This document shows positions 5,622 through 5,923 of a stretch of DNA of 5,923 bases, in pieces. Location of the stretch: the NCBI GenBank assembly GCA_002507425.1, contig DAZU01000025.1, positions 5,078 to 11,000 of the forward strand, read 5' to 3'. The DNA comes from Euryarchaeota archaeon UBA53 (GTDB lineage Archaea > Thermoplasmatota > Poseidoniia > Poseidoniales > Poseidoniaceae). The notes below the pieces were generated by a model, which was given only the letters and a program-made list of their open reading frames with translations, did not search any database and was not told the origin of the DNA. The position numbers and the translations under genes were made by a program. Within the stretch, counting starts at the first letter, position 1, and each line of letters starts with the position of its first letter.

Positions 5622-5923
5622 TGCTAATGCCTCCATTTGAATTACACAGGCCAAAGTCCATATCTGAGGCTTGTGAAATTGCAGGTCAACTTATCAAAGC
5701 AGGACAGGAATTCGATTGGATTGCAGGTGGAACAGACTTAATCCCAAACTACAAATGGCACATTAATTCAAAACCTCACGTAATTTCTTTGTCAGGTGTT
5801 GAGGGATTATCGAATATCTCTCTAACAGAGATAGGATGCATGGTTCGTTTGCACGACCTTGCAGAATCTAATTTAGCTCACCCGCTAGTATCAGAAGCTG
5901 CAAGTAAAGTGGCTTCTTCCTTA
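5621..5923 (+). CDS. Molybdenum hydroxylase medium subunit, FAD-binding (HcrB/HbaD/CoxM-like), N-terminal part, cut by window edge
   Basis: An open frame of 101 codons runs to the right edge. The ATG shares its A with the last base of the large-subunit TAA stop (TAATG), a one-base overlap typical of translational coupling. The protein opens with PPFELHRPKSISEACEIAGQ, the usual start of the CO dehydrogenase flavoprotein N-terminal (PCMH-type FAD) domain. WIAGGTDLIPNYK (33-45) is its first FAD-phosphate-binding loop; the GGTDL-P-N form resembles the 4-hydroxybenzoyl-CoA reductase beta subunit more than the AGGHSL form of CoxM. HPLVSEAASKVASS (87-100) leads towards the second FAD motif (TIGGN-like), which falls beyond the window. 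The subunit would pass electrons between the [2Fe-2S] subunit and an outside carrier. Whether it has the extra [4Fe-4S] insertion known in 4-hydroxybenzoyl-CoA reductase cannot be seen here. Confidence 0.9.
   Translation, partial: MLMPPFELHRPKSISEACEIAGQLIKAGQEFDWIAGGTDLIPNYKWHINSKPHVISLSGVEGLSNISLTEIGCMVRLHDLAESNLAHPLVSEAASKVASSL

Noticed and set aside
2233..5923. Aerobic CO dehydrogenase (coxMSL) assignment
   Set aside because: The CoxL AYRCSFR loop is absent, the gene order is small-large-medium instead of medium-small-large, and the FAD loop reads AGGTDLIPN.

Overview
The window looks archaeal, most plausibly a mesophilic and perhaps marine Thermoplasmatota-type heterotroph (Marine Group II/III-like). 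The support is indirect. TATA-like boxes lie about 26 bases ahead of inferred transcript starts, GGTG (an archaeal-type Shine-Dalgarno core) precedes the operon starts at 5-7 bases, AGA/AGG are the common arginine codons, base composition is moderately AT-rich, and an acidic secreted subtilase carries a DxNxNxIxDxxE calcium loop. A bacterial origin is not excluded, and no rRNA, tRNA or other phylogenetic marker is present.

Layout. Bases 1-674 (minus strand) hold the N-terminal 224 codons of a secreted subtilisin-family (S8) protease, running off the left edge. Bases 675-770 are a divergent promoter region. Bases 771-2147 (plus) encode a 458-residue membrane-attached acyltransferase of the PlsC/GPT2-SCT1 type. 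Bases 2148-2232 hold a promoter and a notable 24-base-spaced repeat. From 2233 to the right edge runs a tightly packed operon for a three-subunit molybdenum hydroxylase of the xanthine dehydrogenase family: the [2Fe-2S] subunit (2233-2808), the molybdopterin catalytic subunit (2817-5621) and the start of the FAD subunit (5621 to the edge). No CRISPR array, mobile element or RNA gene was seen.

How the genes work together. The three enzyme subunits should form one cytoplasmic complex. Substrate is hydroxylated or reduced at the Mo site, and electrons pass through two [2Fe-2S] clusters to FAD, or in reverse. The large subunit most resembles the 4-hydroxybenzoyl-CoA reductase (HcrA/HbaC) branch rather than form I CO dehydrogenase: it has GAMRGHGAVN where CoxL has AYRCSFR, plus DLGSYSSRVTFM and GAKEAGEGPLLP. 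Gene order (small, large, medium) also fits that branch. The true substrate cannot be read from the sequence. The large subunit carries about 70 extra residues at the N-terminus and about 100 at the C-terminus, the most unusual feature of the complex. The acyltransferase and protease look like separate transcription units with no evident role in the same pathway.
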